In this document: one piece after another, positions 44,233 to 53,309 of the stretch
How positions within the stretch are numbered: position 1 is the stretch's first letter
How the letters are laid out: the number at the start of each line of letters is the position of its first letter
Assembly: GCA_017480325.1 (NCBI GenBank)
Contig: JAFVAY010000008.1
Location: 248,001 to 312,000, forward strand
Direction of reading: 5' to 3'
Source of the DNA: Clostridiales bacterium
GTDB taxonomy: Bacteria > Bacillota > Clostridia > Saccharofermentanales > Saccharofermentanaceae
Length of the DNA stretch: 64,000 nt
The notes under the pieces: model-generated
The model's database searches: none
What the model was told of the DNA's origin: nothing
What the model saw: the letters and a program-made list of their open reading frames with translations, nothing else
Program-made: the position numbers and the translations under genes

Positions 44233-44238
44233 TATAAT
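44233..44238 (+). promoter_or_regulatory. Possible pckA -10 element
   Basis: A perfect TATAAT occurs 38 bases before the pckA ATG; the -35 candidate (TGGAAA, 17 bases upstream) is poor. Two copies of aaaagct(a)ta adjoin it. The 210 bases between the tRNA promoter and this box contain no other feature I can support. Confidence 0.4.
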
Positions 44239-44275
44239 TGACAAAGTAATTATTAATGAAAAGGAGTTATATCAT

Positions 44276-45889
44276 ATGGCAAACATTGATCTAACAAAGT
44301 ATGGCATCAGTGATGTTAAGGAAGTCATCTACAATCCTTCTTACGAGAAGCTTTTCGAAGATGAGATGGATCCTTCTCTCGAGGGTTACGATAAGGGTCA
44401 GCTTACAGAGCTTGGTGCCGTTAACGTAATGACAGGTATCTATACCGGTCGTTCTCCTAAAGATAAGTTCATCGTTGTTGATGAGAATTCCAAGGACACT
44501 GTATGGTGGACAACACCTGAGTATCCCAATGACAACCATCCTGCTACAAAGGAAGCTTGGGATGCTTGTAAGAAGCTCGCTATCGATGAGCTCTCCGGCA
44601 AGAAGCTTTATGTAGTTGACGGTTTCTGCGGCGCTAATAAGGACACACGTCTTGCTGTAAGATTCATCGTTGAGGTTGCTTGGCAGGCTCACTTTGTTAA
44701 GAACATGTTTATCGTACCTACAGCAGAGGAAGAGGCTAACTTCGAGCCTGACTTCGTTGTTTACAACGCTTCCAAGGCTAAGGTTGAGAACTATAAGGAG
44801 CTCGGTCTCAACTCTGAGACAGCAGTTCTGTTCAACGTTACATCCAAGGAGCAGGTTATCCTCAACACTTGGTACGGCGGTGAGATGAAGAAGGGCTTGT
44901 TCTCTATGCAGAACTACTTCCTGCCTCTCGGCGGTATGGCTTCCATGCACTGCTCCGCTAACACAGATATGGAAGGTAAGCACACAGCTATCTTCTTCGG
45001 TCTTTCCGGTACAGGTAAGACAACACTTTCCACAGATCCTAAGAGACTTCTCATCGGTGATGACGAGCACGGCTGGGACGACAACGGCGTATTCAACCTC
45101 GAGGGTGGTTGCTATGCTAAGGTTATCAACCTCTCCAAGGAGAATGAGCCTGACATCTACAACGCTATCAAGAGAAATGCTCTCCTTGAGAACGTAACTG
45201 TTGACGCTGAAGGCAAGATCGACTTCGCTGATAAGTCCGTTACAGAGAACACACGTGTTTCTTATCCTATCGATCACATCGAGAAGATCGCTAAGAACGT
45301 TAACACAATTTCTTCCGGCCCTGCAGCTGAGAACGTAATCTTCCTTTCTGCAGACGCTTTCGGCGTATTGCCTCCTGTATCCATCCTCACACCTGAGCAG
45401 ACACAGTACTACTTCCTCTCCGGATTTACTGCTAAGCTCGCCGGCACAGAGCGTGGAATTACAGAGCCTACACCTACATTCTCCGCTTGCTTCGGTCAGG
45501 CATTCCTCGAGCTCCATCCTACAAAGTACGCTGAAGAGCTCGTAAAGAAGATGGAGAAGTCTGGTGCCAAGGCTTACCTCGTTAACACAGGCTGGAACGG
45601 AACAGGTAAGAGAATTTCCATCCCTGATACAAGAGGAATCATCGATGCTATCCTCAACGGTGACATCAAGAATGCGCCTACAAAGAAGATCCCTTACTTC
45701 GACTTCGAAGTACCTACAGAGCTTCCCGGCGTAAGCACAGAGATCCTCGATCCTCGTGACACATACGCTAACGCTTCCGAGTGGGAAGAGAAGGCTAAGG
45801 ATCTTGCTGCAAGATTCCAGAAGAACTTCAAGAAATATGAGACAAATGACGCCGGTAAGGCACTCGTTGCTGCTGGCCCTCAGCTCTGA
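44276..45889 (+). CDS. pckA: Phosphoenolpyruvate carboxykinase (ATP)
   Basis: Interconverts oxaloacetate + ATP and PEP + CO2; in anaerobes often runs toward oxaloacetate. The 537 residues contain [15 protein letters not shown] (substrate site), the metal/substrate region [19 protein letters not shown], kinase P-loop [11 protein letters not shown], and [11 protein letters not shown] with metal-binding Asp. Length and motifs are those of the ATP-dependent family. Codon use is markedly biased (aca, ctc, aac, ttc), suggesting high expression. aaggag precedes the ATG. A strong terminator follows. A long opposite-strand open frame over it is an artefact of codon bias. Confidence 0.98.
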   Translation: MANIDLTKYGISDVKEVIYNPSYEKLFEDEMDPSLEGYDKGQLTELGAVNVMTGIYTGRSPKDKFIVVDENSKDTVWWTTPEYPNDNHPATKEAWDACKKLAIDELSGKKLYVVDGFCGANKDTRLAVRFIVEVAWQAHFVKNMFIVPTAEEEANFEPDFVVYNASKAKVENYKELGLNSETAVLFNVTSKEQVILNTWYGGEMKKGLFSMQNYFLPLGGMASMHCSANTDMEGKHTAIFFGLSGTGKTTLSTDPKRLLIGDDEHGWDDNGVFNLEGGCYAKVINLSKENEPDIYNAIKRNALLENVTVDAEGKIDFADKSVTENTRVSYPIDHIEKIAKNVNTISSGPAAENVIFLSADAFGVLPPVSILTPEQTQYYFLSGFTAKLAGTERGITEPTPTFSACFGQAFLELHPTKYAEELVKKMEKSGAKAYLVNTGWNGTGKRISIPDTRGIIDAILNGDIKNAPTKKIPYFDFEVPTELPGVSTEILDPRDTYANASEWEEKAKDLAARFQKNFKKYETNDAGKALVAAGPQL

Positions 45890-45920
45890 TTCTGAAGTAA
45901 GCTTTAAAATCAACAATAAG

Positions 45921-45948
45921 GCCCGTCGGATCTCCGGCGGGCTTTTAT
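45921..45948 (+). terminator. Intrinsic terminator after pckA
   Basis: Nine-base-pair hairpin (45921-45929 with 45934-45942, one G-U, four-base loop) followed by tttta. It separates pckA from the convergent HAD gene. Confidence 0.88.
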
Positions 45949-45970
45949 TATTTTCAGTTAAGATTCGTGA

Positions 45971-46690
45971 TCAGATGTGGTACTTAGACCAATTACTAAG
46001 TACGTCGTATAGCTCGTCGTAGTCGTTGGCGCAGTACTTGATATTATATTCCAGGATGGAGGCATCGATATTACCGGTCGGCATGAACCATACTGAGTCT
46101 ATTCCGGTATTCTTGGCCCCGAGCATATCTGAGGAGAGGGAATCGCCGATAACTATGCAGTCCTCTTTCTGTGCTCCGATATCCTTAAGACACATATCGA
46201 AGTAGGCTTCTGAAGGCTTAGATACGCCCATGTCTTCGCTGATATAAATCCCGTCAATAAGCTGATCTATCCCGGTGGATCTGATTCTGCCCTGAGCGTT
46301 AATTACAGCACCGTTGGTGATTATGTAAATCTTAGAAGCCTCGATCCTTCTAAGCTTCTTAAGGAAGTCAAGAGCACCGTCCATCAGCACGCCGTTACAG
46401 GACATTGTGTAGATAAATTCGTCATTTACCGTCAGAGGATCAATAGATGATGACTCTCCCTCACATATGTCTAGAAGGTAATTAAACCTCTTAACAAACA
46501 GCTCCTTACGCGTTATGTTTTCCTTCTCAAACTCCAGCCACAGCGACTTGTTGTAGGACTTGAACTTCAGGTAAATATCCTGCGAGAAGCTTAACCCGTG
46601 TGTCGTCAGAACGATCTCCAGAGCCTTGCGCTCTGAGGCATGGAAGTCAAGCAGGGTCTGATCCAGGTCGAAAAGGAAATAACAGCTCAT
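45971..46690 (-). CDS. HAD-superfamily nucleotidase-like phosphatase (YjjG/YfnB-like)
   Basis: 239-residue haloacid-dehalogenase-type phosphatase: motif I FLFDLDQTLLDF, motif II IYIITNGA, Lys of motif III in GVSKPSEAYFD and motif IV DCIVIGDSLSSDMLGAKNTGI. The order and the L-D-F-H-A-S-E start match the YjjG/YfnB pyrimidine nucleotidase group. I start at ATG 46690; an upstream extension with a membrane-like helix comes from the opposite side of a promoter region and is not part of the family. Instead of a Shine-Dalgarno there is a TATAAT 7-12 bases before the ATG, raising the possibility of leaderless translation. Confidence 0.85.
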   Translation of the reverse strand: MSCYFLFDLDQTLLDFHASERKALEIVLTTHGLSFSQDIYLKFKSYNKSLWLEFEKENITRKELFVKRFNYLLDICEGESSSIDPLTVNDEFIYTMSCNGVLMDGALDFLKKLRRIEASKIYIITNGAVINAQGRIRSTGIDQLIDGIYISEDMGVSKPSEAYFDMCLKDIGAQKEDCIVIGDSLSSDMLGAKNTGIDSVWFMPTGNIDASILEYNIKYCANDYDELYDVLSNWSKYHI

Positions 46691-46746
46691 ATATAGATTA
46701 TATCCAACTTTACCTTTTCTTAAATCCTGATATATCCGATTATCTG

Positions 46747-46752
46747 TATAAT
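46747..46752 (+). promoter_or_regulatory. Possible -10 element of the band-7 gene
   Basis: TATAAT 33 bases before the ATG at 46785, with only weak -35 candidates. It lies back to back with the possible HAD-gene promoter in the 94-base divergent gap. Confidence 0.35.
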
Positions 46753-46784
46753 CTCTTCTAGAAATATACAGGGAGGATAATAAA

Positions 46785-47696
46785 ATGACAAAGAAAACAG
46801 CAAAGATCATAGGAATTATCGCTATAATCCTATTCGTATTAGTCGTAGCCATTAATTCCTTCAAGATCATTCCTACAGGCTATACAGGAGTGAGAAGCAG
46901 ATTCGGACAGATCAGCTCCAATGCCATAGCTCCCGGAATTGCTCTGAAAATCCCCTTCGTGGACAACATCATTCTTGTGAATAATAAGCAGCAGGAGATC
47001 ACCATCGAAGGACAGATCTGGGGCGAGACGAGCGAGAGAGCAGCACTGTACTATGAAGGGATCAACATTACCTATCAGATCAATCCCGCCAGATCCTCAT
47101 GGCTCGTGGCTAATGTTACGAATTATGAGCGTAATATCCTGTCCTCTAGCTTCGTGGCTTCCGCAGTTAAGACAGCGGCAAAGCAGTATAACTCGATAGA
47201 TGCAACAAACAGAGGTATCATCGAGCCTGCTATCACACAGACACTGCAGACCTCGATCAATGAGAAGTACGGTGAGGATACGATCACGATCATCAAGGTA
47301 GTAGTTAACAACGCTGATTACGAGGATTCCTATAACATGGTGATCGCAGAGCAGCAGGCTGCACAGATCCAGTATCAGACACAGCAAATCGAGAATCAGC
47401 GCGCTATCGAGCAGGCTGAGGCTCAGGCAACAGTTACAAGGACGACAGCTCAGGCTCAGGCAGACGCTATGATTATCGCAGCTGAGGCTGAAGCAGAGGC
47501 AAATGCTATAAGGGAAGAGTCCCTGACACCTACGATCATTCAGTACGAGACGATCACAAGGTGGGACGGCAGACTCCCTATCCTGGGCAACGGATCAGAC
47601 AATTCGGTTATCCCGATGATCGATGTATCTAGCCTCACGGCTGACACTCAGACGGTAAATGTTACACCTGCCGAGGTTCCTTCGGAAGCTAATTAA
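46785..47696 (+). CDS. SPFH/band-7 (prohibitin-like) membrane protein
   Basis: 303 residues: one N-terminal span (about 8-25), then the band-7 domain beginning FKIIPTGYTGVRSRFGQI and ending near residue 190, and a long Ala/Glu/Gln-rich coiled coil (QAAQIQYQTQQIENQRAIEQ and following, to about residue 250). This layout matches prohibitin/HflC-type scaffolds that organise membrane microdomains and proteases. A gggagga site precedes the ATG. The gene has its own transcript; it precedes the pyr leader by a few bases but is not linked functionally. No protease gene (FtsH, NfeD) is adjacent. Confidence 0.9.
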   Translation: MTKKTAKIIGIIAIILFVLVVAINSFKIIPTGYTGVRSRFGQISSNAIAPGIALKIPFVDNIILVNNKQQEITIEGQIWGETSERAALYYEGINITYQINPARSSWLVANVTNYERNILSSSFVASAVKTAAKQYNSIDATNRGIIEPAITQTLQTSINEKYGEDTITIIKVVVNNADYEDSYNMVIAEQQAAQIQYQTQQIENQRAIEQAEAQATVTRTTAQAQADAMIIAAEAEAEANAIREESLTPTIIQYETITRWDGRLPILGNGSDNSVIPMIDVSSLTADTQTVNVTPAEVPSEAN

Positions 47697-47700
47697 GCTG

Positions 47701-47729
47701 TTGCTTTTTGGGTCCTGTTGGACTAGACT
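47701..47729 (+). promoter_or_regulatory. pyr operon promoter
   Basis: TTGCTT (47701-47706), 17-base spacer and TAGACT (47724-47729). Start would be near 47736, giving a ~135-base leader before pyrR. Confidence 0.6.
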
Positions 47730-47735
47730 TTATTT

Positions 47736-47871
47736 ATCAGATCTTTAAGCGATCCGGCGAGGTCGTAAGGTCCAGGTAAGGTAATGTCTAGCTATACCTA
47801 TAACGGATAATAATACGACGCCGGATCATATGTATCCGGCGTTTTTATGCGCTGTAATGAAGGAGGCTTGT
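47736..47871 (+). promoter_or_regulatory. PyrR-dependent attenuator leader of the pyr operon
   Basis: Leader with a PyrR-binding loop, gatccggcgaggtcg at 47751-47765, matching the conserved UCCnGnGAGG element, inside a stem formed by gatctt(t)a and taaggtc. Its 5' part, gatccggcg (47751-47759), is exactly complementary to cgccggatc (47819-47827), the 5' arm of the terminator hairpin, so an alternative antiterminator can form. When PyrR binds with UMP, the loop is held and the terminator folds; without UMP, transcription reads through. The pairing was derived by eye. Confidence 0.85.
47818..47846 (+). terminator. Attenuator terminator upstream of pyrR
   Basis: Nine-base-pair hairpin (acgccggat, 47818-47826, with atccggcgt, 47834-47842) and a run of five T. 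Its 5' arm is complementary to the PyrR-binding loop. Confidence 0.9.
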
Positions 47872-48414
47872 ATGTCGCAGAACGAAGTGCCCATCTTATC
47901 TGAAGCGGATATGAACAGAGCTATCGTCCGTATTTCTCATGAGATCATCGAGCATAATCAGGGCCTGGAAAAGGTAGCTCTTATCGGTATCCAGAGAAGA
48001 GGTGTTCCTCTTGCCAAGATGATTCGTAATAATCTCGAGGAGATAGAGGGGGTCAAGGTGCCTCTCGGTATTCTCGATATCACCTTCTATAGAGATGACC
48101 TGTCTATGCTGTCCGCTCATCCGGTAGTAAACGGTACGGACATTCCCTTCGATGTTAACGGATCGAGAATCATTCTGGTTGATGACGTACTCTATACAGG
48201 CAGGACAATAAGGAGCGCTATAGATAATATTTTCGACATGGGAAGGCCTGATAGCATACAGCTCGCGATCCTTATTGACAGAGGTCACAGACAGCTTCCC
48301 ATAAGAGCTGATTACGTGGGTAAGAACGTGCCTACTTCGGTGCATGAGCGTATCGAGGTAGAGGTTGATGATGTTGACGGCAGGACTCAGGTGCTGCTGG
48401 TGAAGGAGGCGTGA
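47872..48414 (+). CDS. pyrR: PyrR: bifunctional pyr operon attenuator / uracil phosphoribosyltransferase
   Basis: RNA-binding regulator of the operon it heads, with residual uracil phosphoribosyltransferase activity. The 180 residues include GIQRRGVPLAKMI, DITFYRDDLSML, the PRPP loop IILVDDVLYTGRTIRSAID and DRGHRQLPIRADYVGKNVPTS. Start ATG 47872 has aaggagg; an upstream frame from 47830 runs through the terminator and is rejected. The leader contains the matching binding site, so autoregulation by UMP is expected. pyrB begins 1 base after the stop. Confidence 0.97.
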   Translation: MSQNEVPILSEADMNRAIVRISHEIIEHNQGLEKVALIGIQRRGVPLAKMIRNNLEEIEGVKVPLGILDITFYRDDLSMLSAHPVVNGTDIPFDVNGSRIILVDDVLYTGRTIRSAIDNIFDMGRPDSIQLAILIDRGHRQLPIRADYVGKNVPTSVHERIEVEVDDVDGRTQVLLVKEA

Positions 48415-48415
48415 C

Positions 48416-49345
48416 ATGGGACTTAAGAGCAAAGACCTGCTTGGCATGAAGCAGCTGACTCCTGAAGAGATAATGGAGATCCTGGATACAGCCAAGACTA
48501 TGAAGATGGTGATCACCTCGGGCAACAAGAAGACAAGCCACCTGCAGGGAAAATCCGTGGTAACTTTATTCTATGAGAACTCCACCAGGACCAGACTTTC
48601 CTTCGAGCTCGCATCGAAATACATGGGCTCCACAAGTGCGAATATCTCGGCCTCGGGAAGCTCGGTAGCCAAAGGAGAGTCGCTTCTTGATACGGCCAGG
48701 ACAATCGACATGATGGGTACAGATATCATAGTCATGAGACACCCGCAGTCAGGTGCGCCTCACTCCATTGCCGATAAGCTTAATGCCAGTGTTGTTAATG
48801 CCGGAGACGGAATGAACGAGCATCCCACACAGGCTCTTCTTGACATGCTTACTATGTATGAGAGATTCGATAAATTCGAGGGTAAGAAGATCGCCATCTG
48901 CGGTGATATCTACCACAGCCGTGTTGTAAGATCGAATGCTATCGGACTTGCCAAGTTAGGAGCTAACGTAAGCGTGTACGGTCCGAGGACTATGATGCCT
49001 ATAGGCATCGAGAAGATGGGAGTTACCATTGCCGACAGTGTAGAGGATTGTGTAAGAGATGCAGATGCGGTTATGGGACTTCGCGTTCAGCTCGAGAGAA
49101 TGAAGAGCTCGCTTTTCCCGTCTGTCGCGGAATATGCTAAGTTCTACGCCATTACACCAGAGGTTCTTAAGCTCGCGAAGCCGGACGCATTCTTAATGCA
49201 CCCGGGTCCTTGTAACCACGGTGTCGAGCTTCCTACGGCGGTTTACGACTGCGATCAGTCGGTTATTAATAAGCAGGTTACAAACGGCGTGGCAGTAAGA
49301 ATGGCTGTTTTGTATCTTCTGATGGCAAGGAGAAATAATCTATGA
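48416..49345 (+). CDS. pyrB: Aspartate carbamoyltransferase catalytic subunit
   Basis: Condenses carbamoyl phosphate with aspartate. The 309 residues have ENSTRTRLSFE (carbamoyl-phosphate loop), the aspartate-site HPTQALLDMLT, and the C-terminal LMHPGPCNHGVELP. The usual second carbamoyl-phosphate lysine region (SGSSVAKGESLLDT) is also present. No regulatory pyrI gene follows, as expected for Firmicutes, which use unregulated trimers. It is translationally coupled to pyrR and overlaps pyrC by 4 bases. Confidence 0.98.
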   Translation: MGLKSKDLLGMKQLTPEEIMEILDTAKTMKMVITSGNKKTSHLQGKSVVTLFYENSTRTRLSFELASKYMGSTSANISASGSSVAKGESLLDTARTIDMMGTDIIVMRHPQSGAPHSIADKLNASVVNAGDGMNEHPTQALLDMLTMYERFDKFEGKKIAICGDIYHSRVVRSNAIGLAKLGANVSVYGPRTMMPIGIEKMGVTIADSVEDCVRDADAVMGLRVQLERMKSSLFPSVAEYAKFYAITPEVLKLAKPDAFLMHPGPCNHGVELPTAVYDCDQSVINKQVTNGVAVRMAVLYLLMARRNNL

Positions 49346-50595
49346 AGACAATATTGAAGAATTGTAAGTTGGTAAATTCAGATAAGACTGAGATCTATAT
49401 CGAAGACGGTAAGTTTGCCGATAAGTTTGACGAGAAGATCGCGGATGAAGTGATCGACGTTAACGGTCGTACGGTGTTACCGGGTCTTGTTGATATGCAT
49501 GTGCACTTCAGAGAGCCCGGCTACGAGTATAAGGAGAATATCGCGACAGGAAGCGCAGCGGCTGCAAGAGGCGGTTTTACAAGCGTCTGTACAATGCCTA
49601 ATACAAATCCCGTCTGCGACAACGCTGCGGTCGTCTCGGGCATTATTAAGAAGGCAAATGAAGTTGGTCTCGTTCGCGTTTATCCTATCGGAGCCGCCGG
49701 TAAGAATCTCGAGAGCAACGAGCTTGCCGAGATCGGACTTATGAAGGAAGCGGGCATCGTGGCTATAAGCAACGACGGCAAACCCATAGCTACTTCTGGA
49801 TTCATGCGTAAAGTTCTTGAGTATTCTTCTGACTTTGATATTCCCGTTCTTAACCACGAAGAGGATCTGACTATATCAGACGGAGCTATGAACGAGGGCG
49901 AAGTATCGACTTCGATCGGAATCAGAGGCGTTCCAACAGCATCAGAGGACATCATGATCGCAAGAGACATCATTCTGTCTGAATACCTTGGGATTCCCGT
50001 GCATATCTGCCACGTAAGTACAAAGGGCGGACTTAGAATGATAAGGGAAGCTAAGGCAAGGGGCGTTAAAGTCACATGCGAGACATGTCCTCATTATTTC
50101 ACTCTTACGGATAAGTCCTGTGAGAACTACGACACGAACTTCAAGATGCATCCGCCCCTCAGGACAGAAGAGGACAGGCTCGCGGTCATTGAGGCTATCA
50201 AGGACGGAACGGTTGACTGTATCGTAACCGACCACGCGCCTCATCATCAGGACGACAAGGAAGTTGAATTCTCACATGCTCTTAACGGCATTGTAGGACT
50301 CGAGAGCTCCTTCGCTCTTTGCTACACATATCTTGTTAAGCCCGGAATCATCACAATGGAGAAGCTTCTCGAGCTTATGTGCTATAACCCATCTAATATC
50401 CTTAAGCTTGGTAGAGGCGGAATGAACGTGGGTGATGACGCTGATCTCGCTGTATTTGATCTTGATAACGAATTTGTTTTCGAGAAGGATAAGATGCTCT
50501 CGAAGGGCAGAAATACACCTTTCGATGGGTGGAAGCTTTATGGACAGACCGTACTTACCATGATGGGAGGCAAGAAGACTTATGAACTTCGCTGA
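49342..50595 (+). CDS. pyrC: Dihydroorotase
   Basis: Cyclises carbamoyl aspartate. The 417 residues are of the multifunctional amidohydrolase type: DMHVHFREPGYEYKENIATG contains the His-x-His zinc site, HEEDLTISDGAMNEG, IHVCHVST-like PVHICHVSTKGG supplies further metal histidines, and VTDHAPHHQDDKEVEF supplies the catalytic Asp. It is a Bacillus-type (class I) enzyme. Start overlaps pyrB by 4 bases; the end overlaps pyrF by 14. Confidence 0.98.
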   Translation: MKTILKNCKLVNSDKTEIYIEDGKFADKFDEKIADEVIDVNGRTVLPGLVDMHVHFREPGYEYKENIATGSAAAARGGFTSVCTMPNTNPVCDNAAVVSGIIKKANEVGLVRVYPIGAAGKNLESNELAEIGLMKEAGIVAISNDGKPIATSGFMRKVLEYSSDFDIPVLNHEEDLTISDGAMNEGEVSTSIGIRGVPTASEDIMIARDIILSEYLGIPVHICHVSTKGGLRMIREAKARGVKVTCETCPHYFTLTDKSCENYDTNFKMHPPLRTEEDRLAVIEAIKDGTVDCIVTDHAPHHQDDKEVEFSHALNGIVGLESSFALCYTYLVKPGIITMEKLLELMCYNPSNILKLGRGGMNVGDDADLAVFDLDNEFVFEKDKMLSKGRNTPFDGWKLYGQTVLTMMGGKKTYELR

Positions 50596-51526
50596 TGCGC
50601 TTACAAGAAAGATACGCGAGCTTAATAACCCTACTGTTATGGGGCTCGACCCGAGGCTCGAATACATTCCTGAAGACATAAGGGCAAGATGGGCGCAGAC
50701 CCTCGATAACGATGCGGAGCTTGCTGCCGCCTGTGCGATATATGAGTTTAATACAGCTCTTATCGACGCTGTGTGCGACATTGTCCCTGCGATCAAGCCG
50801 CAGTTCGCGTACTACGAGATGTACGGCGTCTCCGGCATCGATACGCTGCGTAAGACCATAGCTTACGCGAAGAAAAAGGGAATGCTCGTCATAGCCGATG
50901 CGAAGAGAAACGATATCGGGTCCACCGCAACTGCTTATGCAGAGGGAATTATCGGTATTACCGAGCTTACGGACGATCAGAAGCGCATGTTCGATGCTGA
51001 CGCGGTAACGGTCAACGGATACCTCGGTATTGACGGAATTAAGCCTTTCCTGGATGTCTGTAAAAGAGACGGGCGCGGTATTTTTACGCTGGTTCACACT
51101 TCCAACCCTTCAGCCGTTGATTTCCAGGATATGGAGCTTAAAGACGGACGTAAGGTATATGAGCTTATGGCTGATAACGTTAACGAGTGGGGTAAGGATC
51201 TGATCGGTGAAGAAGGATTTTCTTCAGTTGGAGCAGTTCTTGGTGCAACTGTGCCTGAGCAGGCTGTAGCAGCGCGCAAGAGAATGCCGAATACCTTTAT
51301 GCTGGTTCCGGGATACGGCGCACAGGGGGCGGGGCCCGACGCGGCGGTTGCTTCCTTTACTAAAGATGGTGAAGGCGCTATCGTTAACGCTTCAAGAAGC
51401 CTTATGTGCGCATGGAAGAAGAGAGAGGATCTCGATCCTTATGAGTTTGCACAAGCAACAAGGGATGAGGCACTGGATATGAAAGCGAAGCTCAATGCAG
51501 CTTTGCAGGACAGGAAGTATGTATGA
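50582..51526 (+). CDS. pyrF: Orotidine-5'-phosphate decarboxylase (subfamily 2)
   Basis: Decarboxylates OMP to UMP. The 314-residue length and MGLDPRLEYIPEDI start place it in subfamily 2 (~300 residues, TIGR02127) rather than the ~235-residue form. The catalytic DAKRNDIGSTATAYAEG holds the Asp-Lys-Asp motif; VLGATVPEQAVAARKRMP and FMLVPGYGAQG bind the phosphate. The gene overlaps pyrC and pyrK by 14 and 4 bases. Confidence 0.96.
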   Translation: MNFADALTRKIRELNNPTVMGLDPRLEYIPEDIRARWAQTLDNDAELAAACAIYEFNTALIDAVCDIVPAIKPQFAYYEMYGVSGIDTLRKTIAYAKKKGMLVIADAKRNDIGSTATAYAEGIIGITELTDDQKRMFDADAVTVNGYLGIDGIKPFLDVCKRDGRGIFTLVHTSNPSAVDFQDMELKDGRKVYELMADNVNEWGKDLIGEEGFSSVGAVLGATVPEQAVAARKRMPNTFMLVPGYGAQGAGPDAAVASFTKDGEGAIVNASRSLMCAWKKREDLDPYEFAQATRDEALDMKAKLNAALQDRKYV

Positions 51527-52287
51527 GTAAAGACTATTTCTGCGAAGTCGTCTCCAAGACGATGCTTAACGAAGACACGGCTTATATAGAGTTTCTGTGT
51601 CCTGAGATAGCCGCTGAAGCCGTACCCGGACAGTTTGTTAATGTTACTTGCTTTAATTTCCTTCGTCGTCCTTTCGGCGTCGCTTCGGTCGATCGTGATG
51701 CCGGAACCTTCAAAGTTGGAATAAAGATAATCGGTGAGGGGACAGAGGAGCTTGCTTCTATGGAAGAAGGGGACGGCACATGGATACTGGGTCCTCTCGG
51801 GAATGGCTTTGATATCGAATCTTCCGATAAGTATATTCTCGTCGGCGGCGGAACGGGTGTATTCCCAATTAACTATCTTTATGAAGAGCTTTCTTCTCAG
51901 GGTAAAGCGGTTAAGGTGGTTCAGGGATTCAGGGATGCTTCACAGATTATTCTTAACAAGCCTGAGTATGTCTTAACTACAGATGCCGGAGATGCAGGAA
52001 TTAAAGGCAACTGCTGCGACGGACTTAATTCATTGTCTCCCTCTGATGTTGAGGGGACCACGGTTCTTTGTGTCGGTCCTATGCCAATGATGAGGGCAGT
52101 TTCTTCTTGGGCTTCTTCGAAAAGCTTAGATTGTTATGTCTCATTGGAACAGCGAATGGCCTGCGGTATCGGTATCTGTCTGGTGTGCGTTTGCAAGATA
52201 AAAGCGGAAGAGCAGGGACAGGAGTTCGAACACAAAAGATGCTGTAAGGACGGTCCGGTATTCGACAGTAAGGAGGTGATCTGGTGA
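51523..52287 (+). CDS. pyrK: Dihydroorotate dehydrogenase electron-transfer subunit
   Basis: FAD/[2Fe-2S] subunit that lets the PyrD type 1B enzyme pass electrons to NAD+. The 254 residues show the FAD-binding FLRRPFGVASVDRD, the NAD-binding GGGTGVFPINYLYEEL and the C-terminal ferredoxin-like cysteines QRMACGIGICLVCVC with RCCKDGPVF. It is the partner of the next gene, overlapping by 4 bases. Together they indicate an NAD-linked, anaerobic form of dihydroorotate oxidation. Confidence 0.97.
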   Translation: MSKDYFCEVVSKTMLNEDTAYIEFLCPEIAAEAVPGQFVNVTCFNFLRRPFGVASVDRDAGTFKVGIKIIGEGTEELASMEEGDGTWILGPLGNGFDIESSDKYILVGGGTGVFPINYLYEELSSQGKAVKVVQGFRDASQIILNKPEYVLTTDAGDAGIKGNCCDGLNSLSPSDVEGTTVLCVGPMPMMRAVSSWASSKSLDCYVSLEQRMACGIGICLVCVCKIKAEEQGQEFEHKRCCKDGPVFDSKEVIW

Positions 52288-53201
52288 GCGAGAGACTGTT
52301 TGTTAAAGTAGGAAAAACATTCCTTAAAAGTCCGCTTATCTTAGCTTCCGGTACCTGTAATATGGGACGCGAGCTTTCTGAGATCTATGATCTTTCCATA
52401 TTAGGAGGTCTTTCTTCTAAGGGTCTTACAATTAAGCCTCGCGCCGGAAATGAAGGTGTTCGGGTAGCAGAGTGTAAAGCCGGGATGCTTAATTCCGTAG
52501 GGCTTCAGAATCCGGGAGTCGAGCATTTTATCAAGTATGATCTTGATTATATGAATACACTTGATACAGGGGTAATTGTTAATGTAGCTGGCCACTCTAC
52601 AGAAGACTATGTGGAGATGGTTAAGATCCTGGATCCTCATAAAGATAAGATCGATGCTCTTGAGATCAATCTTTCCTGTCCAAATGTTAAAGAAGGATGT
52701 ATGTCCATAGGAAGCGACGCCTCTCAGATCAGAAAGATCGTCGGTCTTCTCCGTGAGCTTACTGACCTGCCTTTATGGATCAAGCTTACTCCAAATGTTA
52801 CAAGCATCTCGCAGATGGCTCTTGCTGCGCAGGAGGGTGGAGCTGACGCGGTAGTTCTTATCAATACAATGCTCGGTATGGCTGTTGATATAAAGACCAG
52901 AAGACCGGTGCTTCGTAATAACACCGGTGGATATTCAGGCCCCGGAATTAAGCCTGTTGCTGTTCGCATGGTTTCCGAATGCTATCAGGTTCTGGATATC
53001 CCGATCATTGGCTGCGGAGGAATCTCAGAGGCTTCGGATGTTCTGGAGTTTATGATCGCGGGTGCTTCTGCTGTTGAGATCGGAACCGCAAGTCTCGTAA
53101 TTCCCGATTGCCCGGTATTTATCACTGATGAGCTTGAAGCCTGGTGCGAGGAAAATGATACGGATCTGGCGTCTTTAACAGGTACTTTAAGGCTTTGGTG
53201 A
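52284..53201 (+). CDS. pyrD: Dihydroorotate dehydrogenase B catalytic subunit
   Basis: Oxidises dihydroorotate to orotate. The 305-residue TIM barrel shows PLILASGTCN, KGLTIKPRAGNEGVRVAECKAGMLNSVGLQNPGVEHF, NLSCPNVKEGC, with the catalytic Cys of type 1 enzymes close to it, and PIIGCGGISEASDVLEFMIAGASAVEIGTA binding FMN phosphate. It is the last gene of the operon, ending before a clear terminator. No pyrE or carAB is in the operon. Confidence 0.97.
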   Translation: MSERLFVKVGKTFLKSPLILASGTCNMGRELSEIYDLSILGGLSSKGLTIKPRAGNEGVRVAECKAGMLNSVGLQNPGVEHFIKYDLDYMNTLDTGVIVNVAGHSTEDYVEMVKILDPHKDKIDALEINLSCPNVKEGCMSIGSDASQIRKIVGLLRELTDLPLWIKLTPNVTSISQMALAAQEGGADAVVLINTMLGMAVDIKTRRPVLRNNTGGYSGPGIKPVAVRMVSECYQVLDIPIIGCGGISEASDVLEFMIAGASAVEIGTASLVIPDCPVFITDELEAWCEENDTDLASLTGTLRLW

Positions 53202-53224
53202 GACTCTACTTAGCTTTTAATCCT

Positions 53225-53257
53225 ACTACCTGAAGTGACTACCTCAGGTAGTTTTTT
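53225..53257 (+). terminator. Terminator of the pyr operon
   Basis: Nine-base-pair hairpin (actacctga, 53225-53233, and tcaggtagt, 53244-53252) followed by six T. Its ten-base loop, agtgactacc, recurs in a second, related hairpin at 54.2 kb. Confidence 0.88.
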
Positions 53258-53309
53258 AAGCAAATAGAGGAAATAAACTTTCACTATTGCTTTCTTTTCT
53301 TCGAAAAGT

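Noticed and set aside
44291..45916. A 541-codon open frame on the minus strand opposite pckA
   Set aside because: It is the mirror of the highly biased pckA codons, is Leu/Cys/Val/Ser-rich, has no ribosome site and no family features; the plus-strand pckA is unmistakable.
46691..46870. N-terminal membrane-helix extension of the HAD protein
   Set aside because: The extension comes from the divergent promoter region and the antisense of the band-7 gene's own membrane helix; the HAD family starts at the SCYFLFDLD segment.
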